Positions 18,288 through 26,376 of a stretch of DNA of 64,000 nucleotides are shown here, one piece after another. The DNA lies in assembly GCF_013415305.1 (NCBI RefSeq), contig NZ_JACBXU010000001.1, positions 1,054,001-1,118,000 on the forward strand, given 5' to 3'. Within the stretch, counting starts at the first letter, position 1; each line of letters starts with the position of its first letter. The DNA comes from Pantoea sp. WMus005. Its GTDB lineage: Bacteria; Pseudomonadota; Gammaproteobacteria; Enterobacterales; Enterobacteriaceae. Below the pieces are notes generated by a model. The model saw nothing but the letters and a program-made list of their open reading frames with translations. It made no database searches and was not told where the DNA came from. Position numbers and translations under genes: made by a program.

Positions 18288-18938
18288 CTACCGTTTTGCC
18301 TGACACAAGCCGGTCAGCGTCGGCCACATCGCCATCAGCGTATTAATAATGCCTTCCAGATCGTCACGATCCACGCCTTCACGCGCACGAACCGACATGC
18401 CCTGCAGCATACAGCCCAGATAGCGGGATAGCGCTGGAATGTTCACTGACGCACTCAGTTCACCACGCTGCTGACGCGCCAGCAGAAAATCGCTTAACAC
18501 ATGTTCCTGGGACTGATGTTGCTGTTGCAGCATAGAGGCAATCTCTTTCGACGCCGCCGACAGGGTGGTTGAGGTACAGATAAAGAAGCAGCCACCGGGG
18601 GAATCGCGTTCGGTAAAACAGGCTGCGGTGGCGCGGAAATAGCCTTCAATCGCACGGTCCACCGGTAACTGGTCATCGCCTAGTGCCGCTTCCCGCCATG
18701 CGCTGAACTTTTCCACATAGCGCTCCATCGCGGCGCGAAACAGCCCCTCTTTATTCACAAACTCTGAGTAAAGGGTCGGCGCTTTAGCACCGGTAGCGGC
18801 TACCAGATCGGCCAGAGACGTGCCTTCATATCCGTGTGTCCAGAACAGTGTCAGCGCTTTATCGAGCGCAGCTTCGCGATCGAACACTTTGGGCCGGCCA
18901 CGGCATTTTTTTACATCGCAATCCTGAACCTGACTCAT
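18288..18938 (-). CDS. TetR/AcrR-family transcriptional regulator
   Basis: A 216-residue one-domain repressor. The helix-turn-helix is at about residues 25-70 (ALTLFWTHGYEGTSLADLVAATGAKAPTLYSEF), preceded by a basic N-terminus with a CRGRPKVFDRE stretch usual for this subfamily. The rest is the ligand-binding helical domain. GAGGG lies upstream of the ATG. It has no obvious partner: it converges on rhaM and diverges, at 300 bp, from two DUF1471 genes. Ligand unknown; a role in stress or drug response is only a guess. Confidence 0.87.
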   Translation of the reverse strand: MSQVQDCDVKKCRGRPKVFDREAALDKALTLFWTHGYEGTSLADLVAATGAKAPTLYSEFVNKEGLFRAAMERYVEKFSAWREAALGDDQLPVDRAIEGYFRATAACFTERDSPGGCFFICTSTTLSAASKEIASMLQQQHQSQEHVLSDFLLARQQRGELSASVNIPALSRYLGCMLQGMSVRAREGVDRDDLEGIINTLMAMWPTLTGLCQAKR

Positions 18939-19137
18939 ACACCCTCACTGACAGTAAAACATCCTATTAAATTACCGATCATTATAAAAATGTGCAAGGC
19001 CCCTATGAAGGTCGCCAGCAGGAGTTGCCATTTTGTGCGCCAGCGCAATCTTACCGCCCCTATGGTTAAGTCAGAAAAGGGGCTGAAGCCCATAATCACG
19101 CCACTTCGCGATTAAAATAACGCTCATTAAATAAATA

Positions 19138-19167
19138 TTGACGGCGGGTCACATAGGAGTCTATCAT
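19138..19167 (+). promoter_or_regulatory. Candidate sigma-70 promoter for the DUF1471 pair
   Basis: TTGACG and TATCAT separated by 18 bp. The predicted start near 19174 falls inside a 14-bp inverted repeat. Confidence 0.5.
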
Positions 19168-19171
19168 TTGT

Positions 19172-19185
19172 TTAACGGTCGTTAA
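19172..19185. promoter_or_regulatory. Operator-like inverted repeat at the predicted start site
   Basis: TTAACG-GT-CGTTAA, a perfect 6-bp inverted repeat overlapping the expected +1 of the promoter at 19138. This is a typical place for a repressor. The neighbouring TetR-family protein is one candidate, without direct evidence. Confidence 0.4.
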
Positions 19186-19245
19186 TTAAATGACGACAAC
19201 CCAATTTAGTCCAACCGAATTCAACTATCGAATAGAGAGAATATT

Positions 19246-19503
19246 ATGAAAACCATCAAAACCACCCTGGCAGCTCTGGCACTGACTACCCTGACTTTTG
19301 GCGCTTATGCCGCTGACCTCGTGACCAGCGAACCGTCAAATCAGCAGCCAGTAGGCACCATCTCTGTACAGGGCGGCACCAACCTGACCTCCCTTGAATC
19401 ACAGCTGAGTGCCAAAGCGGATGAAGCCGGTGCGAAATCGTTCCGCATCACCTCAACCAGCGGCCAGAACAAACTGCACGGCACAGCTGTGATTTATCAG
19501 TAA
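19246..19503 (+). CDS. DUF1471 (YhcN/BhsA/McbA-type) periplasmic stress protein, copy 1
   Basis: An 85-residue secreted protein: Sec signal peptide cleaved near A22 (AYA-A), then a DUF1471 domain ending in the usual AKSFRITSTSGQNKLHGTAVIYQ. Enterobacterial relatives (BhsA, McbA, YhcN, YdgH) respond to oxidative, acid or copper stress and affect biofilm. Which one this corresponds to cannot be decided. A near-identical gene follows after 39 bp, so the two arose by tandem duplication and probably share the promoter at 19138. Confidence 0.87.
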   Translation: MKTIKTTLAALALTTLTFGAYAADLVTSEPSNQQPVGTISVQGGTNLTSLESQLSAKADEAGAKSFRITSTSGQNKLHGTAVIYQ

Positions 19504-19542
19504 TTGTATTTTTTCAACAGATTAAGTGAGAAGGGGTTCGTT

Positions 19543-19800
19543 ATGAAACGTATCAACATGATAGTGGCTGCTACTTTACTTAGCGGCCTCTCATTTGCCA
19601 GTGTGGCGGCACAGCAGGTCAGCAGTACACCACTGGATCAGCAAAAAATCGGCGTCATCAGCGCAACGGGCAGTACTAATCTGACTTCGCTGGAGCAGCA
19701 ACTGTCAGAAAAGGCCAGCGATGTCGGAGCAAAGTCTTTCCGCATCACTTCGACCTCTGGCAGCAACAACCTGCATGGCACAGCCGTTCTGTATAAGTAA
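19543..19800 (+). CDS. DUF1471 periplasmic stress protein, copy 2
   Basis: An 85-residue paralogue of the preceding gene. The ATG at 19543 has AAGGGG upstream and yields a good signal peptide (MKRINMIVAATLLSGLSFAS..., cleavage near A23); the frame extends 13 codons upstream into the intergenic gap without function. The C-terminal domain repeats AKSFRITSTSGSNNLHGTAVLYK, while the mature N-termini diverge. It is followed by a strong terminator. Confidence 0.87.
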   Translation: MKRINMIVAATLLSGLSFASVAAQQVSSTPLDQQKIGVISATGSTNLTSLEQQLSEKASDVGAKSFRITSTSGSNNLHGTAVLYK

Positions 19801-19823
19801 AAGCGCGATAAATATTCATAAAC

Positions 19824-19862
19824 AGGCTTCAGATAAACCGACTTATCTGAAGCCTTTTTTTA
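19824..19862 (+). terminator. Strong intrinsic terminator after the DUF1471 pair
   Basis: AGGCTTCAGATAA, loop ACCGAC, TTATCTGAAGCCT: a 13-bp perfect stem followed by TTTTTTT. Confidence 0.92.
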
Positions 19863-19878
19863 TTCTTCAGTCACAGTC

Positions 19879-21063
19879 TTATCCGTTGCTCCGCAACTGG
19901 GGATAACGACGGAAGATGTAAACACACCAGAGTAAAGCCACCAGACCAATCATCCCGCCGACGTTCCCGACTTCCGCCATGCTCAGATGCAGACTGACCT
20001 GATTGCCCAGCAGCGCGCCCGCGCCAATACCGATATTGTAAATGCCGGACATCAGCGACATCGCCACATCCGTGGCATCCGGTGCCAGCGATAACACCCG
20101 CACCTGCATCCCCAGTCCGATCATCATCATCGCCATGCCCCAGACAACGCACAGCGTTGAAATAGCGGCAGGTCGGACGGCAGCAAAAATCAGTAATCCC
20201 ATGCACAACGTGATCAATGCAATGGCAGCTATCAGCAGCCCGGAGGGGAATTTATTGCCGAGGGTACTGAACAGCACGCTGCCCACAATACCGGCTGAGC
20301 CAAACAGCAGCAGCAGCAGGGTCGTGAAGTTGCCACTGGAATGGGCGACGTTCTGCATGAACGGTTCGATATAGCTGTAAGCGGTGTAATGCGCGGTCAC
20401 CACCAGCGTCACCAGCAAATACATGCTGACCAGCGCCGGACGGCGAAACAGCATCGGCACACTGCTCAGCGAGCCGGTATGCTCACTCGGCAGACGCGGC
20501 AGTATCCGCACCAGCATAATCATCAGCACCAGCGCCGAAAGGCCAATCGCGCCGAAGGTGGTACGCCAGCCCAGATACTGACCGACTACTCGACCAATCG
20601 GCACACCCAGCACCATCGCCAGCGCGGTACCCGTCGCCAGCATACTCAGTGCCTGCGTTTTCTTACCAGCTGGTGCAACGCGAATCGCCAGGGAGGCGGT
20701 GATCGACCAGAACACCGCGTGAGACAGGGCGATGCCCACGCGGGACACCATCAGCGACCGGAAATCCCAGGCTACGGTTGAAAGGACATGGCTGACGATA
20801 AAGATCAGGAACAGCACGCCCAGCAACAGTCGTCGCTCAATATTACGGGTCAGCAGCATCAGCGGCAGTGAGAGCAGTGCGACCACCCAGGCGTAGATGG
20901 TCAGCATGATCCCGACATCCGCCGTTGGCATGGAAAAGTCCGCCGCGATATCGGATAGCAGGCCAACCGGCACAAATTCGGTGGTATTGAACACAAAGGC
21001 AGCGATAGCCAGCAATACCACGCGTAGCCAGGCAGTTTTACGTGAAACAGTTGTTGATTGCAT
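19879..21063 (-). CDS. sotB: Sugar efflux transporter SotB (MFS)
   Basis: A 394-residue 12-helix major facilitator protein very close to E. coli SotB/YdeA (396 residues). Shared stretches include [16 protein letters not shown] in helix 1, [45 protein letters not shown] and [22 protein letters not shown]. SotB exports L-arabinose and some other sugars and glycosides from the cytosol. No clear ribosome site precedes the ATG. The gene converges on the DUF1471 pair. Confidence 0.93.
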   Translation of the reverse strand: MQSTTVSRKTAWLRVVLLAIAAFVFNTTEFVPVGLLSDIAADFSMPTADVGIMLTIYAWVVALLSLPLMLLTRNIERRLLLGVLFLIFIVSHVLSTVAWDFRSLMVSRVGIALSHAVFWSITASLAIRVAPAGKKTQALSMLATGTALAMVLGVPIGRVVGQYLGWRTTFGAIGLSALVLMIMLVRILPRLPSEHTGSLSSVPMLFRRPALVSMYLLVTLVVTAHYTAYSYIEPFMQNVAHSSGNFTTLLLLLFGSAGIVGSVLFSTLGNKFPSGLLIAAIALITLCMGLLIFAAVRPAAISTLCVVWGMAMMMIGLGMQVRVLSLAPDATDVAMSLMSGIYNIGIGAGALLGNQVSLHLSMAEVGNVGGMIGLVALLWCVYIFRRYPQLRSNG

Positions 21064-21376
21064 GAGGAGTCAAGTCAGTCAGAAAAGCGAATTTGGATGT
21101 GGCAGAAACACCCAGCGAAAGTGACCTGCGTCACAAATTAACCGCTATTGTAGTAAATAAACCGGGAAGAGAAAGCTTATAAACGTCTTTTAATGCTGAA
21201 TTTTTTTATCACCTGATTACAGCGCGATAGGCAGAGGTTATTGATCGCGATGATGTGCAGGATTGATTTGCAGCAGGGATGTGTCTTTAAGCAGAAAGTA
21301 TTGAGACTATTGAGACTATTGAGACTATTGAGACAGCGCAGCGGGAAGCGTTTTACCACTGGGCTGTCCGATGGGA
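21064..21376. other. Intergenic region with tandem repeats
   Basis: About 310 bp. It holds the sotB promoter region on the left and the tandem 9-bp repeat at 21299-21334. No gene is convincing; a 60-codon minus-strand frame across the repeat lacks a ribosome site. Confidence 0.5.
21299..21334. repeat. Four exact tandem copies of a 9-bp unit
   Basis: TATTGAGAC repeated four times without a mismatch. The copies are in non-coding DNA between sotB and a small minus-strand gene. Copy number could vary by slipped-strand mispairing. Confidence 0.95.
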
Positions 21377-21637
21377 TTAACGCGAAGGCGGAGTGTGCTT
21401 CAGGGCCACACTGAGCTGAGCGGCCTGCTGTTCGGTGTTATTGAGCGGACAACAGTTTTCACAACCGATTGCACCCGCATAATATTTTTTCGCCTGCAAA
21501 ATGGCGGCGTTCACGTGGTAAAAACTACCCAGAAACAGCCTGTTATCTATGTCCGGAAGATGGGAGCAACCCGCCGCATGAACAACATGATTATCGTTAT
21601 ATCCCGATTGTTTATTGACGTAATAGTAGAGAGCCAC
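21377..21637 (-). CDS. Small cysteine/histidine-containing protein of unknown function
   Basis: An 86-residue cytosolic protein that begins MALYYYVNKQSGYNDNHVVH from a GTG codon with AAGGA upstream. It contains HAAGCSHLP, then NRLFLGSFYHVNAAILQAKKYY and a C-terminal CENCCP. The order (Tyr-rich start, His-x(3)-Cys, LG-F, AKKYY, CxxCC) matches small hypothetical proteins that I recall from many bacteria; the Cys/His set could bind zinc. It has no clear partner: ynfM lies upstream on the same strand, about 160 bp away. Confidence 0.65.
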   Translation of the reverse strand: MALYYYVNKQSGYNDNHVVHAAGCSHLPDIDNRLFLGSFYHVNAAILQAKKYYAGAIGCENCCPLNNTEQQAAQLSVALKHTPPSR

Positions 21638-21759
21638 AGGCGTTCCTTGTTGCCGTGTTAAAAGGCAAAGCAGATGAATTATTACAATAAAAAGAATTAT
21701 AGCGGGAAACAGGCGCTTTGTTTGTTGTGGATCTGAATGAAGCGTTCAGCATGATGCGC

Positions 21760-21783
21760 CGCCAGGCCCGCTGAGGCCTGGCG
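21760..21783. terminator. Hairpin after ynfM
   Basis: CGCCAGGCC, loop CGCTGA, GGCCTGGCG, just past the ynfM stop. No T-run, so strength is uncertain. Confidence 0.5.
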
Positions 21784-21796
21784 AAAGAGGGGGGTG

Positions 21797-23047
21797 TCAG
21801 AGTTTTTTACTGTGCAGACGCCAGGCTACGGCCAGCGCCAGAATCAACAGGAAGCTGATAAACAGCGTAATCCCGCGCCAGCCAAAGTTATGCCAGAACA
21901 CCCCGCCCAGTGTGCCCGCTACGCTGGAACCCACGTAGTAGCTGAACAGATAGAGTGAAGAGGCCTGTCCGCGAGCACGGCGAGCACGCGGACCAATCCA
22001 GCCGCTGGCAACCGCATGAGCAGCAAAAAAACCGGCGGTGAACAGCATCATCCCCGGCAGGATCAGCCAGAGGGAGTTAAAGGCTGTAGCCAGCAAACCC
22101 AGCAGCATGATGGCGGTTGCGCCCAGCATTACCGGTCCACGCCCCAGCCGGCTGGTCAGCGCGCCTGCTTTAGGCGAACTCCAGGAGCCGGTCAGGTAGA
22201 CAACCGATAACAACCCTACCACCGCCTGACTGAGATGCCAGGGCGCGTCCAGTAAGCGATAGCCAATGTAGTTGAACAGGGTGACGAAGGCGCCCATCAA
22301 CAGGAAGCCTTCGGCAAACAGCCACGGCAGGCCCGGATCGCGCCAGTGCAGCCGGAAGTTAATCAACAGATTACGAGGACGCAGCGTAATGGGCCTGAAA
22401 TGACGCGATGCTGGCAGGATCTTCCAGAACATCAGCGCGGAGGCCAGCGAAAAACAGCCAATCACCGCCACGGCGATCCGCCATGAGAAGAGGTCGGTCA
22501 GGACGCCGCTCAGCAGACGCCCGCTCATTCCGCCTATGGAGTTACCGCTGATATACAGCCCCATCGAAAAGGCGACGACTCGCGAATCCATCTCTTCACT
22601 AAGATAGGTCATGCCCACCGCCGCAACACCGCTGAGCGACAGACCCATCAGCCCACGCATGATCAGAATGCCGTGCCAGCTGCTCATCGTAGCCGAGAGT
22701 AATGTACAGATAGCGGCGAGCATCAGGGCGGTCACCATCACCGATTTACGCCCGATGGCATCAGAGAGCGGACCGGTAACCAGCAGGCCCAGCGCCATCA
22801 GGCCGGTAGAAATGGAGAGCGACAGGCTGCTGGTCGCCGGAGAGACACCAAACTGCTGTGACAGCACCGGCAGAATGGGCTGCACACAGTAGAGCAGGGC
22901 AAAGGTTGCCAGTCCGGCGGAGAAAAGGGCCAGCGTCACACGCATAAATTTGGGCGTTCCCCGGCGGATATAACCTGAAGCGGCAGTGGACTCTGGCGCA
23001 GCAGGCACTGCTTCCTCATCCACTGTTGCCTGAATTGAGCGACTCAC
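21797..23047 (-). CDS. ynfM: MFS transporter YnfM
   Basis: A 416-residue 12-helix transporter almost collinear with E. coli YnfM (417 residues). Conserved parts include RRGTPKFMRVTLALFSAGLATFALLYCVQPILP, GPLSDAIGRKSVMVTAL, LSGVAAVGMTYLSEEM and RARGQASSLYLFSYYVGSS. The start is a GTG with AGAGGA 7 nt upstream. It is divergent from the LysR gene ynfL, as in E. coli, and is presumably controlled by it. E. coli YnfM has been proposed to export arabinose-like compounds; the natural substrate is not established. Confidence 0.93.
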   Translation of the reverse strand: MSRSIQATVDEEAVPAAPESTAASGYIRRGTPKFMRVTLALFSAGLATFALLYCVQPILPVLSQQFGVSPATSSLSLSISTGLMALGLLVTGPLSDAIGRKSVMVTALMLAAICTLLSATMSSWHGILIMRGLMGLSLSGVAAVGMTYLSEEMDSRVVAFSMGLYISGNSIGGMSGRLLSGVLTDLFSWRIAVAVIGCFSLASALMFWKILPASRHFRPITLRPRNLLINFRLHWRDPGLPWLFAEGFLLMGAFVTLFNYIGYRLLDAPWHLSQAVVGLLSVVYLTGSWSSPKAGALTSRLGRGPVMLGATAIMLLGLLATAFNSLWLILPGMMLFTAGFFAAHAVASGWIGPRARRARGQASSLYLFSYYVGSSVAGTLGGVFWHNFGWRGITLFISFLLILALAVAWRLHSKKL

Positions 23048-23142
23048 ACATCTTCCTCTCTGTCAGAAAACCTGTCGTCAGCTTAGGAAAGCGGCATTAT
23101 GATGTCTAATATATTAATAATCTCAAATGAGACGTTTAACAT

Positions 23143-24036
23143 ATGAATATCGAGCTGCGTCATCTTCGCTACTTTGTGGCGGTCGCCGAAGAGTTGCATT
23201 TCGGGCGGGCAGCCCAGCGCCTGAATATCTCTCAGCCGCCGCTCAGCCAGCAGATTATTCAACTGGAAGCGGAAACCGGCGCAAAGCTGTTTAATCGCAA
23301 CAACCGCAGCGTGCAACTTACCGCTGCCGGGCATCAGTTGCTGAGCGATTCCCGCGCGATTCTGTTGCAGGTTGAGCAGGCCGCCGATCGCGCTGCCCGT
23401 TTGCACCGGGGCGAAGAGGGGGAGCTGCGGATCGGCTTTACCTCGTCTGCTCCGTTTACCGCCGTGGTTTCCGATGCGCTGTTCCGCTTTCGTCAGCGCT
23501 GGCCGCAGGTGCATATTCATATGCAGGAGATCAACACCCGCCAGCAACTGGCACCGTTGCACGATGGACGGCTTGATCTCGGCGTAATGCGCAACACGCC
23601 GCTGCCAGCCGATCTGCGGCATCAACTGCTACTGAGCGAGCCGCTCTATGCCGTGGTGCATAAGGCGCATCCGCTGGCTGACGCCGACAAAATCTCTGTA
23701 ACTGCCCTGGCATCTGAACCCTTTGTCTTTTTCGATCCTCAGGGCGGAACCGCGCTCTACAGCGATATTCTGGCGCTGCTGCACCGCTATCACATAAAGC
23801 CCTACATCACCCAGGAAGTGGGTGAGGCGATGACCATCCTTGGGCTGGTGGCAACCGGTCTGGGCGTTTCTATTCTGCCTGCCTCATTTCGGCGTGCACG
23901 GCTGGCCGATCTGGTCTGGTTGCCATTAATGGAAGAGGATGCCATTTCAGAGCTGTGGCTGGTCTGGTCAGCCGGACGCGAGATGAATGCCCAGATGGAG
24001 AACATGATGGCGTTGTTGCGGGAAAATCGGCCCTGA
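23143..24036 (+). CDS. ynfL: LysR-family regulator YnfL
   Basis: A 297-residue LysR regulator, the same length as E. coli YnfL. The helix-turn-helix is FVAVAEELHFGRAAQRLNISQPPLSQQIIQLE (residues about 11-42); the effector domain follows (TLGVSIL-type VATGLGVSILPAS near residue 245). It diverges from ynfM with 95 bp between start codons, the arrangement seen in E. coli, so control of ynfM is likely. It belongs to the CbeR/BenM-like branch by its RLHRGEEGELRIGFTSSA linker. Confidence 0.92.
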   Translation: MNIELRHLRYFVAVAEELHFGRAAQRLNISQPPLSQQIIQLEAETGAKLFNRNNRSVQLTAAGHQLLSDSRAILLQVEQAADRAARLHRGEEGELRIGFTSSAPFTAVVSDALFRFRQRWPQVHIHMQEINTRQQLAPLHDGRLDLGVMRNTPLPADLRHQLLLSEPLYAVVHKAHPLADADKISVTALASEPFVFFDPQGGTALYSDILALLHRYHIKPYITQEVGEAMTILGLVATGLGVSILPASFRRARLADLVWLPLMEEDAISELWLVWSAGREMNAQMENMMALLRENRP

Positions 24037-24166
24037 AGCGCCCGTCTCAGCGCATCAATATGTGCGATAAATCACATTTCTAATCAAATATTTGACGCTG
24101 TTGCCTGATCTGCCTCACCATGGCGCATGTTTATTTAGAAGCGCGAAAATAACCGGGAGCAGGGTT

Positions 24167-25384
24167 GTGAATCCGGACAGTCAACCTGGCCACATTGACC
24201 AGATCAAGCAGACCAATGCAGGTGTCGTTTATCGATTAATTGACCGTCACGGTCCCATTTCGCGTATCGAACTTTCCCGTCGTGCCCAGCTCGCCCCGGC
24301 CAGCATCACCAAAATTGTGCGTGAAATGCTGGACGCGCATCTGGTACAGGAGACTGAATATCAGGATCCCGGCAGTCGTGGCCGTCCGGCGATTGGCCTG
24401 ATACTGGATACCGACGCCTGGCACTATCTGGCGATCCGCCTGCACCGCGGCGCGATGACCTTTACGCTGCGCGATCTCAGCAGTCGGTCGCTGGTTGAAG
24501 ACAGCCTGCCGCTGCCTGATGAGTCTGCGCAGCCGCTACTCACTGCACTGATTGAACAGGTTGATGCCTTTTTTATCCGTCATCAAAAGAAGCTGGAACG
24601 CCTCACGGCGATTGCTATCACTCTGCCAGGGCTGATTAACGCCGCCTCCGGCGTGGTGCATCGTTTGCCGGGTTATGAAGTGCGCGATATGCCGCTGGGC
24701 GATACACTGGCGGCGCGAACCGGCTTACCGGTGTTTGTACAGCACGATATTTCAGCCTGGACGCTGGCGGAGTCGCTGTTTGGTGCCTCACGCGGTGCCC
24801 AGGATGTGATTCAGATTGTCATTGATGAAACCGTGGGCGCTGGTGTCATCAGTGGCGGTCAGCTGCTGCATAAAAGTGGCAGGGCGCTGGTCGAAATCGG
24901 CCATACCCAGATCGACCCTTATGGTCAGCAATGCTACTGCGGAAATCATGGTTGTCTGGAGACGGTCGCCAGCACCGGCAGCCTGCTGGCGCTGGCGGCG
25001 CAGCGTCTGCCTGCCCAGCCCGACAGCCTGCTCAACAATCAGCCCCTGACGCTGGCGTCACTGTGCGTGGCCGCGCAGTCCGGCGATCGCCTGGCGCGCG
25101 ACACCATCGCCAGCGTCGGTCATCACGTTGGACGGATTCTGGCGATGATGGTCAACATCTTTAATCCACAACACATTCTTATCGGTTCCCCTCTTAATGC
25201 CGCCGCTGATGTGCTCTTTCCGGCGGTGAGCAATACCATTCTGCAGCAGTCACTCCCTGCCTACAGCGCGAGTATCCAGCTTGCCCCCACTGAATTTAGC
25301 GAGCCGGGAACGCTGGGGGGGGCCGCGCTGATCAAAGACGCGCTGTATAACGGACATCTGTTAGTGAAACTGTTGCAAGGTTAA
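24167..25384 (+). CDS. mlc: Glucose-responsive ROK repressor Mlc
   Basis: A 405-residue ROK-family repressor. The GTG at 24167 is chosen because it gives the E. coli Mlc-like N-terminus (…PGHIDQIKQTNAGVVYRLID) and length (406), with GGAG and AGGG upstream; the longer frame from 24092 has no similarity. The helix-turn-helix is at about residues 25-60 (SRRAQLAPASITKIVREMLDAHLV). The zinc motif GHTQIDPYGQQCYCGNHGCLET is intact, and HDISAWTLAESLFGASRGA is present. Mlc represses ptsG, ptsHI, malT and manXYZ, and is sequestered by unphosphorylated EIICB-Glc. As in E. coli it is followed by bioD2. Confidence 0.95.
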   Translation: MNPDSQPGHIDQIKQTNAGVVYRLIDRHGPISRIELSRRAQLAPASITKIVREMLDAHLVQETEYQDPGSRGRPAIGLILDTDAWHYLAIRLHRGAMTFTLRDLSSRSLVEDSLPLPDESAQPLLTALIEQVDAFFIRHQKKLERLTAIAITLPGLINAASGVVHRLPGYEVRDMPLGDTLAARTGLPVFVQHDISAWTLAESLFGASRGAQDVIQIVIDETVGAGVISGGQLLHKSGRALVEIGHTQIDPYGQQCYCGNHGCLETVASTGSLLALAAQRLPAQPDSLLNNQPLTLASLCVAAQSGDRLARDTIASVGHHVGRILAMMVNIFNPQHILIGSPLNAAADVLFPAVSNTILQQSLPAYSASIQLAPTEFSEPGTLGGAALIKDALYNGHLLVKLLQG

Positions 25385-25497
25385 GCAGACCTGAACTTGC
25401 GCTAACGCAATCCGCTCACATCCTCCATTCCTTAAAATGCCGGTTCGCAGCAAGGTTAATCACCGATTAACCGCGACGGTTTGAGAGGAGAAGTTGA

Positions 25498-26196
25498 GTG
25501 AACAGACTATTTGTTACCGGCACCGATACCGCAGTGGGCAAAACGGTGGTGTCACGCGCCCTGTTACAAAGTTTTATTCAGATCGGATGCAGTGCCGCCG
25601 GCTACAAGCCCGTTGCGCGCTGTGCGGTCAAAACCGCTGATGGCCTGCGTAACAAAGATGCACAGGTTCTGCAAAGCGCTTCCTCTGTCGATCTGCCCTA
25701 TGAGGCGATCAACCCACTGGTCTTTCAGGAGGAGGAGATCTGCACCCATCCGGGCCAGAACATCGATTATGGCTTGCTGACCCGTGGCTTAACCAGCCTG
25801 GTGCAACAGGTCGATCGCGTGATAGTGGAAGGAACGGGTGGCTGGCGCAGCCTGATGAACGACGGACGCCCGCTCTCATGCTGGGTTGTTGAGCAGCAAC
25901 TGCCGGTGGTGCTGGTGGTTGGCATCCAGTCAGGCTGTATCAGTCACGCTCTGCTCACAGTAGAGGCGATAGCACGGGATGGGCTGCCGCTGGTCGGCTG
26001 GGTAGCGAATCGCATCAATCCGGGCCTGGCACAATACAGCGACATTATTGAAATTCTGCAAGAAAAAATCGGGGCGCCGCTGCTGGGTGAATTGCCTTAT
26101 CTGCCGCGTGCAGAGCAGCGCGATCTCACGCCTTACATCGATATTTCCCTGCTGGAGCCTGACACGCTGCACGCTGCGAGTGCAAAGATCGCCTGA
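25498..26196 (+). CDS. bioD2: Dethiobiotin synthetase paralogue BioD2 (YnfK)
   Basis: A 232-residue P-loop enzyme of the BioD family, which makes dethiobiotin from 7,8-diaminopelargonate, CO2 and ATP. The Walker A is GTDTAVGKTVVSRAL at residues about 7-21; GYKPVA, the EGTGGWRSLMND segment and GWVANRINP are family motifs. E. coli has the same second bioD (ynfK) next to mlc, outside the bio operon. The start is a GTG with GAGAGGAG 8 nt upstream. Whether BioD2 contributes to biotin synthesis in normal growth is unclear. Confidence 0.93.
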   Translation: MNRLFVTGTDTAVGKTVVSRALLQSFIQIGCSAAGYKPVARCAVKTADGLRNKDAQVLQSASSVDLPYEAINPLVFQEEEICTHPGQNIDYGLLTRGLTSLVQQVDRVIVEGTGGWRSLMNDGRPLSCWVVEQQLPVVLVVGIQSGCISHALLTVEAIARDGLPLVGWVANRINPGLAQYSDIIEILQEKIGAPLLGELPYLPRAEQRDLTPYIDISLLEPDTLHAASAKIA

Positions 26197-26324
26197 ATAT
26201 GAAACAAACCAAGTCATCCAGGTCGGTGGTGAGTCTAAAGTTTCAGGCTGACCACTGGCTCTCTTTAAAAATTTCCACTTAACATTTAATAACCTGGCCT
26301 GCATCACACGAAAAGGTGACGTCA

Positions 26325-26340
26325 TGGCGCAGAAAATGCA
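26325..26340 (+). promoter_or_regulatory. Possible sigma-54 promoter of the xanP-like gene
   Basis: TGGCGC-N5-ATGCA, with the invariant GG and GC ten bases apart, but two mismatches to TGGCAC-N5-TTGCA. A start near 26351 would leave a 26-nt leader holding the GGAG ribosome site. Supported mainly by the better sigma-54 sites before guaD and hpxO. Confidence 0.4.
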
Positions 26341-26376
26341 TTAACTCCGCTTATCACACAGAGCCGGAGTACTTCC

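Noticed and set aside
21299..21334. CRISPR-like array
   Set aside because: Units are 9 bp and directly abutting, without spacers; no cas genes in the window.
21177..21359. 60-codon minus-strand frame with an LNS repeat
   Set aside because: The repeat is the translation of the tandem 9-mer; no ribosome site and no similarity.
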